Below, in pieces: positions 23,675 to 33,665 of a stretch of DNA of 64,000 bases. Source of the DNA: Telmatactis stephensoni (lineage: Eukaryota > Cnidaria > Anthozoa > Actiniaria > Isophelliidae). Below the pieces are notes generated by a model, which was not told the DNA's origin, made no database searches, and saw only the letters and a list, made by a program, of their open reading frames with translations. A program made the translations under genes and the position numbers. Where the stretch lies: assembly GCA_029948255.1 (NCBI GenBank), contig JALIZF010001032.1, positions 1-64,000 on the forward strand. The letters are read 5' to 3'. How positions within the stretch are numbered: the first letter of the stretch is position 1; the number at the start of each line of letters is the position of its first letter.

Positions 23675-24001
23675 TCAGTGCGACCTCACTTTATACTTAT
23701 TATCTTGGCTTGAATTGATTGGGCCCGTAGACGAGCTTCGATTCGAACAGTAACACGCAAAATGACCCGTAACAGAACATTGCCCTCTCGAAAAAATATC
23801 ACTTAGCATTTTGTGACTTTCATTTTTGTCACTGTCATTTGTATTGTCATTTGAAATATTTTTGCTATGATCATCATCGATCTGGTGTGAACTAGTGAGA
23901 ACTCGTTTTAGCTTGTTTTCCATATCAGACACAAGTAGACATGTTGAACATGTTAGACAGTCCTTGAAACAACCCGGGTCGAAATGTACGCTCATAGACA
24001 T
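23675..24001 (-). CDS. Unrecognised Cys-rich ORF (108 codons)
   Basis: I do not recognise it. The protein starts MSMSVHFDPGCFKDCLTC, has a C..CLTC..C cluster near the N-terminus, a short charged stretch, then a Ser/Asn/Asp-rich low-complexity middle and a second Cys cluster (FACYC). Codon use is mixed and not satellite-like, unlike most long frames in the window. It could be a first exon, a fossil or chance. No domain, paralogue or splice partner was found nearby. Confidence 0.25.
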   Translation of the reverse strand: MSMSVHFDPGCFKDCLTCSTCLLVSDMENKLKRVLTSSHQIDDDHSKNISNDNTNDSDKNESHKMLSDIFSRGQCSVTGHFACYCSNRSSSTGPINSSQDNKYKVRSH

Positions 24002-24589
24002 CTTTTAGTGTGGGTCTATCACGGACGGTGTGTGCATTTGTATGTGATTTGAGCGTCTTTATAGCAGGTAATTTCTTCGACATCTTCTATAAAAGTCTTG
24101 TAAACATATATCTTCCATTCGCTCCCTTCTCGAAGTTCGATCGGCATGTGGCTATCGTAAGACATGAATGGGATCCCTGTTGTCGAGTTCGTAAAGCATC
24201 ATGGGAGGACTAAACGCGACGTGACAGAAGACCAAAAGGTAGAACTAAAGTCGGGCTAGCCGCCCGACTAATTATATGATAAAGGCGTATATCATAGTCC
24301 GTCGCGTTGTGTCCTGATGAACTATACTTTAATAGTAAGGACAACTTGTATTGTCCTGAGCTTACTTAGTAAGGACTATAATTATAGATAATTATAAATT
24401 TATTATTGTATAGTTTTTCCACACGCCCCCCTGTGGAAACCAGCCCAAGTTGTCGGGGCAAGCGTGCATAAATAAAGTTATCATTCCGTTAGGTTCATCA
24501 TTCACAACTTCTATTGTCCTGAGTTTTTGTGATGGTGCGCAATACAATACGTGTACCTAAATTCAAGTAGATGTAGCGATTGTAGTTAG

Positions 24590-25205
24590 TGTACAGCACC
24601 TGTAATAAGTGTAATATCTGTAGCAGGGGTTGTACTAGTAGTAGGGTAGTAGTAGTAGGTGTATACGTAGTGGTTGTAGTTGGTGTAGCACCCGTTAAGG
24701 TTTAGGTGTAGTATCTGTAGCATCTGAAGTGCCTGTAGTATCTGTAGTAGCCCTAGTACAGTAGTTCCCATAGTAGGCAGTGTACACGTAGTAGCTGTAG
24801 TACTTGTAGTAGGTGTAGTTTCTGTAGTTCGTGTAGTACTTGTAGTATTTGTAGTACGTGTAGTATCTGCAGTACGTGTAGTACCTGTAGCACCTGTAGT
24901 AGGAAGGCTGTGTACTTGTAGTAGGTATAGTATTTGTAGTAGGTGTAGTGGTTGTAGTTGATGTAGCACACATGGTAAGCGCAGTAGCAGTAGTATCTGT
25001 AGCACCTGTTGTATGGTGTAGTATCTATAGTATCTATAGTGCCTGTAGTAGGTGTTATACCTGTATTGTAGTTCCGGTAGTAAGTGTAGTACATGTAGTA
25101 TCTGTAGTCAGTGCAGTATCTGTAGCACCTGTTGTATGGTGTAGTATCTATAGTATCTATAGTGCCTGTAGTAGGTGTTATACCTGTAGTATATAGTACA
25201 TGTAG
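24590..25205. repeat. GTAGTA(N)nTGTAGT minisatellite
   Basis: Irregular tandem array of short (about 9-15 bp) units such as GTAGTATCTGTAGCACCTGT. A block of about 110 bp is duplicated exactly (around 25005-25070 and 25120-25190, including GTTGTATGGTGTAGTATCTA). The array resumes at 25351-25390 beyond an inserted hairpin element. Tyr/Thr-rich frames across it are artefacts. Confidence 0.88.
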
Positions 25206-25350
25206 TAGAGTGCACGCACTTAATCCGTGAAACATAAATAGTACAAAATAGTGCTAAATTATGGTAATTCCTTTGTTTCCTATTGTCTTATCAACATTAT
25301 TTAGTAGTAATTAGTACTGTTTGTTTCACGGATTAAGTGCATGCACTCTA
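25206..25350. mobile_element. MITE inserted in the GTAGTA minisatellite
   Basis: TAGAGTGCACGCACTTAATC and TTGTTTCACGGATTAAGTGCATGCACTCTA-type right end form inverted repeats of about 28 bp (GCACTTAATCCGTGAAACA versus TGTTTCACGGATTAAGTGC, exact over 19 bp). Minisatellite units occur on both sides, so insertion post-dates the array. Confidence 0.85.
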
Positions 25351-25770
25351 CCTATATCTGTAGTATGTGTAGTGCATGTAGTAGGTGTTTGACGTCATCA
25401 GTCCGTCTGTTAGAGTACAGACTCCCAGAAAATTGGAATCTAGAGAAATAATTATAATAAATAATTTGTATTTGAAAAAATAGGCGTAAAAGTGTGCACG
25501 CTTTTGTAATCAAAGTTGTCATCAACATCTTGTGTCTGGGCCTTCAGGAATAATGTAACCTTTGGTTTTGTGACATTACAGGACCCTGGAACACCGATAA
25601 GCAAAGACCCCACAATGGGGAACCGTATAGCAACTCTTCTTATCTATGTAAGTTGAATTCTTTCAATAGAAAGACTCGATTCATTCAGTTCAACTATAGG
25701 AGACGGAGACTCTGCGCGTGCCATTACATTACACACCATAATGTGTACCCCCGCCACATGAGCTAGTTTT

Positions 25771-26061
25771 ACCGCGTCTCTTCTTCAGTTACTTCGAGTA
25801 CGAAGACTTTGCTTAATGTATAAAATCATTAACAAGCTTAGCGCTGTTCCTTTTGATCAATATTTATCTTATAATTTCACTAAAACTAGGCGTAATCATG
25901 ATTTAAAGCTTAATGTATATTCTCCTACTACTGATTGCAACAAGTTTTTCCACGTACACCATTGCTGCATGGAATGATCTTTCAGGTGTTACCGTTAGGT
26001 CTATACATCGTTTGCAATTTTTAAGAAAAACCTTGAACAAGAAATCATCTAATATGTTTTA
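25771..26061 (+). mobile_element. Non-LTR retrotransposon fragment (C-terminal end of RT ORF)
   Basis: One frame reads LLRVRRLCLMYKIINKLSAV, then KTRRNHDLKL and a Tyr/Ser-rich stretch; a second frame continues with TIAAWNDLSG and LRKTLNKK before a stop. This is the familiar RR..R..MYKI..TR.H....WN.LP pattern at the end of CR1/L2/RTE-like reverse transcriptases. One frameshift separates the parts. Orientation plus, inside an intron of the P4H fragment. Confidence 0.7.
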
Positions 26062-26577
26062 ATTCAGTAAGACCGCCAGAAATAACCAGAAACAGAAACA
26101 GAAACGACTTTCACGTACACGAAGCTCACGATCGAAAAGCAGTCCACATCACTTGACGCTCAGTTGCCTATAAAGTAAATGTGACTTTCTGAACTGTTTT
26201 TTGATTTTGTTGTTGCTGTTGTTGTTGTTTTTAATTTCAGTTGAATGATGTTGCGTCGACGTCAGGAGGCGCTACCGTGTTTGAAAGAGCAGGATTGACT
26301 ATACGACCATCAAAGGTTTGTTAAGACTTATATTTCACGCAGAAGTTTCTGTCGCTGCTTTAAATCATTGAAACAAACACCTTTTCAGAGCGAAGACTCT
26401 GATAATTTGTGATTCAACCATGTGTTTTTGGTGTCGTTGTTTTGTTTTTTGTTTAATTTTGCTTTGCTTTGCTTTGCTTTTGTTAGAAACAAATCGCACC
26501 ATGTACTGGGACTGGGTCATAATTGAATTCAAATTTATCATTTTTCAGGGCGATGCGGCATTCTGGTACAACCTAAA

Positions 26578-26808
26578 GGTGGTGTTACACGAGACGATTT
26601 TTAACGACGATTTTCAGCGCAATGGCGTTGCGTTAAAAATCTTTCTCGTGTAACATGACACTTGGAACGATTTTCCTTGCAATTTTCGCTTCGGCAACGC
26701 GTTGCGAGTTTTTGAATCCAAGTCAGAAACTCGCAGCGCAAAATATTGCAAGCTGTTGCAACGTTGCGCGGAAAATCGTCGTTAAAAAATCGTCTCGTGT
26801 AACACTGC
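26578..26808. mobile_element. MITE inside a P4H exon, flanked by CCTAAA duplications
   Basis: Inverted ends GTGTTACACGAGACGATTTT and AAAATCGTCTCGTGTAACAC, each continuing through ACGACGATTTTC. CCTAAA occurs directly on both sides (26572-26577 and 26809-26814). Removing the element and one CCTAAA rejoins the exon reading frame, so the insertion point is exact to within a base or two. Confidence 0.85.
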
Positions 26809-27696
26809 CCTAAAAAGATCAGATGAGGGCGATTAATGCACGCTGGGTGTTATATATGTGGAAACAAATGAGGTAAGAACGACGAACTGACTCACTTAAA
26901 TGTGTAGCTCGAGTGTACAATTCCAGTAGGGGACGTGGATTAACAACTTCCCCTCCCCTCCTCTCCCCAATCCCCTCCCCCTCCCTTGTAGTGTCCCCTT
27001 GCAATCACTTGAAATCGTAAGTGCAAGAAAAAGTAAAACTTGTTTAACAAGTTCTGAACAAGTTATTACGTGCGATTTTGCTACAAAATGATATTTCTAT
27101 TAAGAATTTGAATAAGAAAAACTTACAGACATACGCTTTAAAAGCTCGTGTCTTTGGCGCTGGCACAGGTTCTTTATTAGTACGGGATTCCCTACTAGCA
27201 GAGACTCAGCAGATTAGGGTTAGGGTTTCACGAGATTTTCTTGTCCTCTTGCCCAACTTGACTTGAAAATACAACTGATGAAACCCTAAAGTTTATGAAA
27301 TCTCTAAATGTACAACTTTCAGTTGAGTTAAGATATTTGTAAACGAGATACTTAACTTTGCTGACATTTCAAATCTTCGCCCTTTGTCTGGATAATCATC
27401 GAGATCTGCTTTAGGACTACTCTTAAATAGCAAATGTGATTACCAGTTGCAAACCTTCATCCAGTAGTAGAAAATAAAGATCCATACTAAAATACAGCAT
27501 AACTTCTTCACGTTACAAAGGAGCTCGATGGACCTAAAATGCATATTGTTAACGCAACTTTGTTGATCTTTCTTCAAAATACTCGCGCCGATTTTGATTG
27601 GTTCCTCTATGTCCCCAAGGATTTGGGACAAACATATTAGCATCATAATGAAACTTCGCCGAATAGACTACCCCAATTAGACATTAAAATTATTAA

Positions 27697-27930
27697 GTGT
27701 CTAGGTAGCGCAGCGGTCTAAGGTGATATCTAAAGGTATGGATTAGGGTCCGGATATCGTCTCCCTTCCTGGCCTTCGGGCTAAGACAACTGTTTTATGT
27801 AGCACCGGGATAGCGTGGATGGGGCCGAAATCTTCATCCGTAACGTAAGTCGATTCGATGTCTCAGCTTCCTTGAATGTCTCGGGAGAATCGTCCCAAAA
27901 TTTAATTTTTCCTTTTTTTTATTTTTCAGT
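27697..27930 (+). mobile_element. tRNA-derived SINE, same body as 6785-6955
   Basis: The tRNA-like head GTCTAGGTAGCGCAGCGGTC and a box-B-like GGGTCCGGATATCGTCTCCC are followed by the shared body GATAGCGTGGATGGGGCCGA and AATCTTCATCCGTAACGTAA, then a T-rich tail ending near 27930. Confidence 0.7.
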
Positions 27931-29570
27931 TAAATAATCATTTGTACTTTGTGTCCGGGGGGTGCATATCTAACAGGTTCGAGTCGTGTCGGGGGCGAAT
28001 CCTTTTTCTTTTTTCTTTTTTTCGCTCTTTTTCTATAACTTTTTCAATTTTTACCTGAATATCCTGACTACATATTGTCTTGCTACGGATACTGATGTTT
28101 TTACCTTTACTTTTTTAATTATATATATTTTGGATCGTTCATAAATATATTGAGATTGATTAATATTCATGATTATTAATATATGGATATCGTTTAATTT
28201 CTCTATATTTCTCAAATGTGCGATCAAATATCTTGCGTTTTTTTATGCGTTTTGCAATTGCCCCGCTAAACAATTGCCAAGTTAATCAAGACACATTTTT
28301 TTAAAGTTTAAATTCAAGCAAAAGGTATATTTTTGGCTTGTGTATACTGTATAAACTGTTCATCCAGCTGGGTAAACAGTCGCACGAAACTCCTGGCTAC
28401 TCCCCTGATAGACCTGAATTCCCCTCACTCGTTTTGAGAACTTTTACGGAAACAGAACTTAGGGTAATGGCTACTCAAAATGTAATAATAACTCAAATAA
28501 AGGTTTGGTTAGGCCTAGGAGGAGTGGGGATGCGAATGCGCTTGCGCAAAGGCCGGCAGGCAAAGAGAGAGAAAAAGCCTCTATAGGTCGAATATATGGA
28601 TCTGTTTTCTTTTGAATTTTCTTTACTCTCCTTCTTTGGCCATAATCCCTCCGATCGAGTAACGTCTTTCTTCTAACAGACAATCATCACGAATCACGCA
28701 GCTAGCTAATTTTGAAGCTGCGTCACGTCTCACGGCAACCCTTTACCACCGTGAATGTACTCAGCTAAAACCTCCATTTTTGAAGCTTTTTAGAGTAAGT
28801 ACACATGCAGTTAATTAAAACGCATAAGCAACTCAAAATCTTTATAATTTGGACACAAAACTGTGAAGTTTTAAGAAAGGAACAATTTAGAATATACAAA
28901 TAACTTTAAATGCTGTTGATAATTGTGGATAACACAGGAAGCCCACACCACCAAAGCTGCCTATACTTCCCTTTCCGTAAGCCAGCAGCGAGCCTGTGTC
29001 TGAACTAAGGCCTAAGGCTGTTACGACAAAAACTATAATAGCCCGGAGGCCGCCATCTATTAAAACTAGGAACAATATAAAAACACACAAACTCTAAAAT
29101 GAGTAATTTAAAGGCTGTTCAGCAGCCATTTTTGAGAAGAACAAATAATTTGCAAATTACGCAAGCATGTTTGTTATGTACGCATAGAAAATATTCAATT
29201 GCATTCTATAATTTCAAGAAATGAGGCGTCTGTGCCAAAGATAAGTCATAAATAAAATAAGAAAAGGCTTCAAACGCCAGTGTACAATGTTTAACAGGGC
29301 AACAATCTCTGCGTTTCGTTCACGCTTCCAGCCGCTGAAACGTGAACATGGACAAACCACAAATTCATGCAAACCGGACAGCAAGATCGAATCGTCAATC
29401 TAAATCTAACTCGATCGTCAACTCTAGTCTGATGTAAATCAGTCCCCCTAAAACTTTGTTAGTTTTGCTAATCGATATCTTGAATCAACAACATAGATAC
29501 AGCAAACGGAAAACGGGAAACTGCGGCCGTTTGCAGTAAAGAGCTCGAACGTTAATCTTAAGTGCCATTC
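27931..29570. other. Geneless stretch
   Basis: Mostly T-rich after the SINE tail, then mixed sequence. A plus frame at 28338-28586 (82 codons) is unrecognised and lacks splice or domain support. A short TTAGGGTTAGGGTTT telomere-like run lies just upstream at about 27213. Confidence 0.5.
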
Positions 29571-29717
29571 TATTCTCTACTTTCGCATATCCATAATGCT
29601 TTCTGTTTTTTTGGGGGTAGTTATTGTAATTCAAATTTGACAATTTGTTTTATTTGAATTACAGTACCTACCCCAAATAAACAGAAGGCATTAGGGGCTT
29701 TGTGAAAGTAGAGAATA
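29571..29717. mobile_element. MITE (TATTCTCTACTTTCGCATAT ends)
   Basis: Inverted ends of about 60 bp (TATTCTCTACTTTC, TAATGC.TTCTGTTT.TTTGGGG, GTAATTCAAAT) around a short AT core. It lies 150 bp beyond the stop codon of the GPCR at 29870-30889 and could contribute to its 3' UTR. Confidence 0.85.
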
Positions 29718-29869
29718 TTCACCTTGCGTTGAAACTGCAGCGCCAGACGCGAAAAAAAGGGAGCAAAGTGATTCTCTCTGCAGTCTGTTGTTTCACAAGT
29801 GCGTAAAGCTTATGTTCTCTATTATTTTAGTACCTTGAGCTCTAAAACATGCACCCAGGTGAGATTCGA

Positions 29870-30889
29870 TCATAACATCCTTAATTGAAAATCTTGTTCA
29901 TTTGCATCACTTGTCATCACACAGCAGCACTTTTTTAAAATGGCTTTCACATTTTCCCGATAAATGTCATTGAAGACAATATAGATGAAGAAATTGTAAA
30001 TGAAAGTCATTTGGCCAATCAACCGGGCCGTGAAATGGAGCCGTTTGGCGTCCACAGTGGTCAAGCTGCTAAGACTTCCCTCAATGCTCAAAATTGTAAC
30101 GATGCAACCAAACAGTAAGCTAATGCTCAACAGACTGACTATGGCAATGGACATTTTTAAAACCTTTCTATTTTGAAGTTTTCTTCTCCTTTTGACCAAG
30201 TCAGATTGTTTAATTCCAGGGATATTGTGACGATATATCTTGTAGACAATTAAAATGTACAGAGGAGTTATCAGCAAAAGTGGCAAGATGATTACTAAAG
30301 AAATATTAAGATACAACACGACTTTCAAAATGTATTTGTTGCCAAAACCGCAAAATATACGGTTTTTGATATGGTGAAAGCGAAATAAGTGCAGATAAGG
30401 CGATGTAATAAGGCTTGCAAACCCCCAAATCCCTGGTATGATGTATTTTAATCGAGATCTGGTGAATCGTTCCTTTATTGGATGAGCCAAGGCGCAGTAC
30501 CGATCGATGGCAATAAAAACACAACTGTACATTGAAACAGCTAACGAAACATCGGAGACAAAAGGAATGACTTTACACAAGGCAAGTCCAAAGTCGTTAG
30601 GGATAAGCCATGTGTTAAGACCATAATTGATGTCCTTTATTTTAGAAGGAAACAGAAAAACACTGGCGAGAAGATCACTAACGGCCATGTTAGCCATTAG
30701 GTAATTGGTGGTATTTTTCAATCGATTGTCTTTGTAGATGAACCACACAATCAAAGAGTTTCCAACGACAGAAATCAGTAGAAGAAGGCTGTAGGCCAAC
30801 GTCTTTGGTATTCTTTCAGAGTCAGACTTTACATTTGACGACAAGCTGTTGTTCGTCTGTAGAGATTCAGAATCGTTAAGATTATACAT
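29870..30889 (-). CDS. Rhodopsin-family (class A) GPCR, copy 1 (339 aa, intronless)
   Basis: Seven-transmembrane receptor in the plasma membrane, probably for a peptide or other small ligand (inferred from family resemblance only). Seen: N-glycosylation-type NNS near the N-terminus, GNSLIVWFIY (TM1, N44), NYLMANMAVSDLL (TM2, D72), C105 in TM3 paired with C180 in extracellular loop 2, IDRYCA (DRY, 129-131), W155 in TM4, P203 in TM5, a basic third loop (VKRRRKLQNRK) and a Cys cluster (CCC, 321-323) that may be palmitoylated. Odd: TM6 lacks the usual CWxP motif and TM7 has NFFIY (299-303) in place of NPxxY. The start is the only Met at the right place and aligns with the paralogue. The paralogue at 44372-45388 is about 94% identical. 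Confidence 0.92.
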   Translation of the reverse strand: MYNLNDSESLQTNNSLSSNVKSDSERIPKTLAYSLLLLISVVGNSLIVWFIYKDNRLKNTTNYLMANMAVSDLLASVFLFPSKIKDINYGLNTWLIPNDFGLALCKVIPFVSDVSLAVSMYSCVFIAIDRYCALAHPIKERFTRSRLKYIIPGIWGFASLITSPYLHLFRFHHIKNRIFCGFGNKYILKVVLYLNISLVIILPLLLITPLYILIVYKIYRHNIPGIKQSDLVKRRRKLQNRKVLKMSIAIVSLLSISLLFGCIVTILSIEGSLSSLTTVDAKRLHFTARLIGQMTFIYNFFIYIVFNDIYRENVKAILKKCCCVMTSDANEQDFQLRML

Positions 30890-31285
30890 GAAGGTTAGTA
30901 CCCCTTAGAGACCTTGGTGAATTTTTAAATTTTTAAGTGTCATCCAAAAATTGACTTCCCAAAAAGGATGTTTTTAGGCCTTGGCATTGACATACTACGC
31001 TTTTCCTGGTTGTAATAGGTTTATATATGGTTTACCGCTTTGTTTAATAATTTTGGTGATTGTTGAATATTAGCATTAGGATGTTTTGGCAGATAGACAT
31101 AGATGATTTGCCGAGTTATTTTGCTGACAGGAATGGCACCGCCAGTTTCAGTCTCTTAGCAAATTGAGGACTGAATCCCTTCAGCTTAAAGATCAATAGG
31201 ATGTTTTGCTTAAATTACGCACAAAAATAGAATATTGTCGTTACGTGTCTGATTAATTTAGAAAATTAAAAACCGAATTAAAAAC
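30890..31285. other. Upstream region of GPCR copy 1
   Basis: AT-rich, no ORF and no repeat recognised. It should contain the promoter, but no motif stands out. It has no similarity to the upstream region of GPCR copy 2. Confidence 0.5.
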
Positions 31286-31622
31286 CTGTTGTTTTACTGC
31301 AACCCTATTTGATAACCGTAAGATAACAATAATGCAAGGAATAGGAGAACCTAAACATAATTTAATTTTGCAAAGTACAAAACGCATATCGTGACTAATT
31401 AGGAAAACATTTCTGGAATAATGTGCTATTGACGTTTGTTTGTAATGTGCTATTGACGTTTCTGTCGTTTTACTGCAGCCCTATTTGATAACCAAAGATA
31501 ACAATAATGCAAGGAATAGGAGAACCTAAATATAATTTAATTTTGCAAAGTACAAAACGCATATATATTACGTGACCAATTAGCTAGGAAAACATTTCTG
31601 GAATAATGTGCTATTGACGTTT
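31286..31622. repeat. Tandem duplication, period about 175 bp (two copies)
   Basis: Both copies read TGTTGTTTTACTGCA-like, then CCCTATTTGATAACC, AACAATAATGCAAGGAATAG, GCAAAGTACAAAACGCATAT and end TGTGCTATTGACGTTT. Copy 2 has small insertions (ATATATT, TAGC). An extra TGTGCTATTGACGTTT lies at the junction. Confidence 0.88.
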
Positions 31623-31808
31623 CACTTGGCATCTCCGTTTCCTAGAATATCGACTATGTCTTTATGTTCAACCAAATCACTAGAAAAGATCAGTGCCGTC
31701 CAATTAATCTGTCCTGAAGCCTATGTCTCAAAACAAATTATAAAACAGAGTCTGTTGTTCAAAATAGATAGTTTCCCTTTAGATCTAGAGACAAGTGTAC
31801 ACATGCAA

Positions 31809-32726
31809 GACCTAATTAAGGTGTCTCGATATAGTTTTTTTTATTGACTACGCTTCCGTTTTTCATTCCACGAGTTGAGCAACTTACTCTTGACGAACCA
31901 AAACGGTTTTAACACTAGTTATAGGACTCGAATCAAAGTTTATATTTTTGTCTATTTCACTTCGATTTGTGTTGCCATTGCGACGGTAAACAAAGATGGC
32001 TGAAATCAATTTTTCTAAAATATATTTCGAACTCGAGCAGCTCTAGACAAGAGACTATGATTGACAATAAACTACAAACTAAAACAACAAAATTAAGGAT
32101 AAATTCAAAAAATTTTATCAAGCCGTTTTCGAATAATTCGCGAAAACATAAATAATGTGAATTTGCCAATTTCCGGTCCTTTATTCCAAATCACTTCAAG
32201 CAAAATGTTGTAATTCTATGTTATCTACTTTACCTTGGTATGTTCTTTGTTGCATAGTATTTGGGTGCCGGGAACTCTTATAAATCAAGAGATATTTCAG
32301 AAAAATCTGATTTCAGCCATATTTTTATATCGTTGTCATGGTAACACCAATTACACTGAAACTGACAAAAAACAAAACCTTGAACTCAGTTCATCTTCTG
32401 ACAGGAAAATCGTTGTGATTAAACTAGGGTAAGCTTATCACTTAATAAGCTAATCAATAAATTTCATTTTTTGAATTGTTTGTAATAAAAAAATTTGTTT
32501 TGAGTTGTACCTTAATTTCTTTGCCTTAGTGTGTAGTTTATTGCCCATGTAGTCCCTTGTCTAGAGCTGCTGGAGTTCGAGAGATATTTTAGAAAAAATG
32601 ATTTCAGTCATCTTTGTTTACCGTCGCTATAGCAACACAAATCGAAATGAGATACACCAAAATCAAAACTTTGATTCAAGTCCAATAACTGGTGTAAAAA
32701 CCGTTTTGGTTGATCCGAGTAAGGGG

Positions 32727-32765
<39 letters not shown>

Positions 32766-32818
32766 ACTTCTTTTGTTTTCTGGCCCCCAGGGAAATGAAA
32801 ACAAAAGAATTCAGCCCA

Positions 32819-32850
<32 letters not shown>

Positions 32851-32925
32851 CTCCTAAGTTGCTCAATTCGTGAAATGAAAAACGGAAGCATTGTCAATAA
32901 AAAACTATATCGAGCCACCTTAAAC
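31809..32925. repeat. Three-copy repeat: one inverted and two direct units
   Basis: The left arm (31809 to about 32135) is the inverted match of the right arm (about 32490-32925), about 80% identical outside a MITE that interrupts the right arm. A third, more diverged copy (about 32235-32440) lies between them in the same orientation as the right arm. Each carries GAGATATTT.AGAAAAA..TGATTTCAG and an X-box-like palindrome (31971-31984, 32332-32345, 32623-32636). Short translated similarity also exists between the two direct copies, but stops interrupt it. Confidence 0.8.
32723..32854. mobile_element. Harbinger-like MITE with TAA target duplication
   Basis: GGGGCTGTTTATATGGAGGC at the left pairs with GCCTCCATATAAACAGCTCC at the right; arms extend through GAGCCAGCCCGGTAAG and TTTTGTTTTC. 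TAA flanks both sides (32720-32722, 32855-32857). The homologous left arm of the surrounding repeat has no insertion and a single TTA at the matching spot, which defines the ends and the 3-bp duplication. A 3-bp TWA duplication is typical of PIF/Harbinger elements. Confidence 0.9.
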
Positions 32926-33496
32926 AGATATTTCAAGATCTTCACCAGTGCTTGTAAACAACGTACCACACTGTACAGGCCCAGGCCCACTCCAGGACCA
33001 TAAGTTGCCTTAAAACGCCTTAAAATACTCAATGAGGCCTAAAGTAGCCTTTAAGTTGATTTAACTTCTTAAAACGCCTTAAAATGTCTTAAAAATTACA
33101 CAGATATCTCCACATTTTCTTTTAACGCCTTAAATTGCATTAAGTGGCAGTACAAAACGGCGACTTAAGGACCCGGGATAGGCCTAGGCCCGCAAATGAT
33201 CTCAAAAGAAAATACAGAATCTGGAACGAACAAAATTTGCTTTGGAACCCATTTATGTTTACCACGTCAAGGGCACTAGGACAAAGTCGTTGTGTTTATG
33301 TGTAATAAATCAAGTTAAAAATTGTACTTATCTGCAGTCAATCCTTTGAAGCTCTGAAGTCACATTATTTCCTCTGTTTTTGACCTTTCTGGCCTCTGTT
33401 CTAGCTGTTATAATGCTTTATCTTTGGTCAAACGAACGTTCCAACGGTTTGAATATCGATACTCGTTTGCAATTGGGGTCCAGTTCCCGCTCCGCC

Positions 33497-33665
33497 AAAC
33501 TTTAGTTAGCGATTAGTAGTAATAAGTTAATCAAATTCGACTTAAGATCACTCTAAGAGAGAGGGGTAGGCAACACAGCCCTTTCTATTGTCCTACCCCT
33601 CTCTCTTAGAGTGATCTTAAGTCGAATTTGATTAACTTATTACTACTAATCGCTAACTAAAGTTT
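33497..33665. repeat. Perfect inverted repeat, 74-bp arms, 21-bp loop
   Basis: Arms 33497-33570 and 33592-33665 are exact reverse complements (AAACTTTAGTTAGCGATTAG ... CTAATCGCTAACTAAAGTTT), with loop CAACACAGCCCTTTCTATTGT-like spacing of 21 bp. No mismatch was seen, which implies a young element or recent correction. Transcribed, it would form a long double-stranded hairpin. Confidence 0.95.

Larger units (their letters stand above)
25582..26871 (+). pseudogene. Prolyl 4-hydroxylase alpha-subunit fragment (decayed)
   Basis: Three consecutive exons of the catalytic dioxygenase domain of collagen prolyl 4-hydroxylase are readable: 25582-25647 (ending GNRIATLLIY), 26241-26315 (LNDV..SGGATVF..RPSK) and 26549-26577 (GDAAFWYNL), all phase 0 with normal AG acceptors and GT donors. 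The third exon is cut after 29 nt by a hairpin transposon (26578-26808) and resumes at 26815 with KRSDEGD. A stop (TAA, 26834-26836) follows at once; the expected HAGC..GNK segment continues only in another frame and meets a second stop in place of the conserved Trp. Upstream exons with the His-X-Asp iron-binding motif were not found. A non-LTR fragment fills the first intron. Family assignment is firm; loss of function is inferred from the breaks. Confidence 0.85.

Noticed and set aside
24586..25235. Tyr/Thr/Leu-rich frames of 90-160 codons
   Set aside because: Translations of the GTAGTA minisatellite; several frames stay open at once because the units are simple.
27213..27228. Telomere-like TTAGGGTTAGGG
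   Set aside because: Only about two and a half units; not enough for an interstitial telomere.
30306..30524. 72-codon frames inside both GPCR genes (also 44805-45023)
   Set aside because: Alternate-frame shadows of the receptor ORFs.
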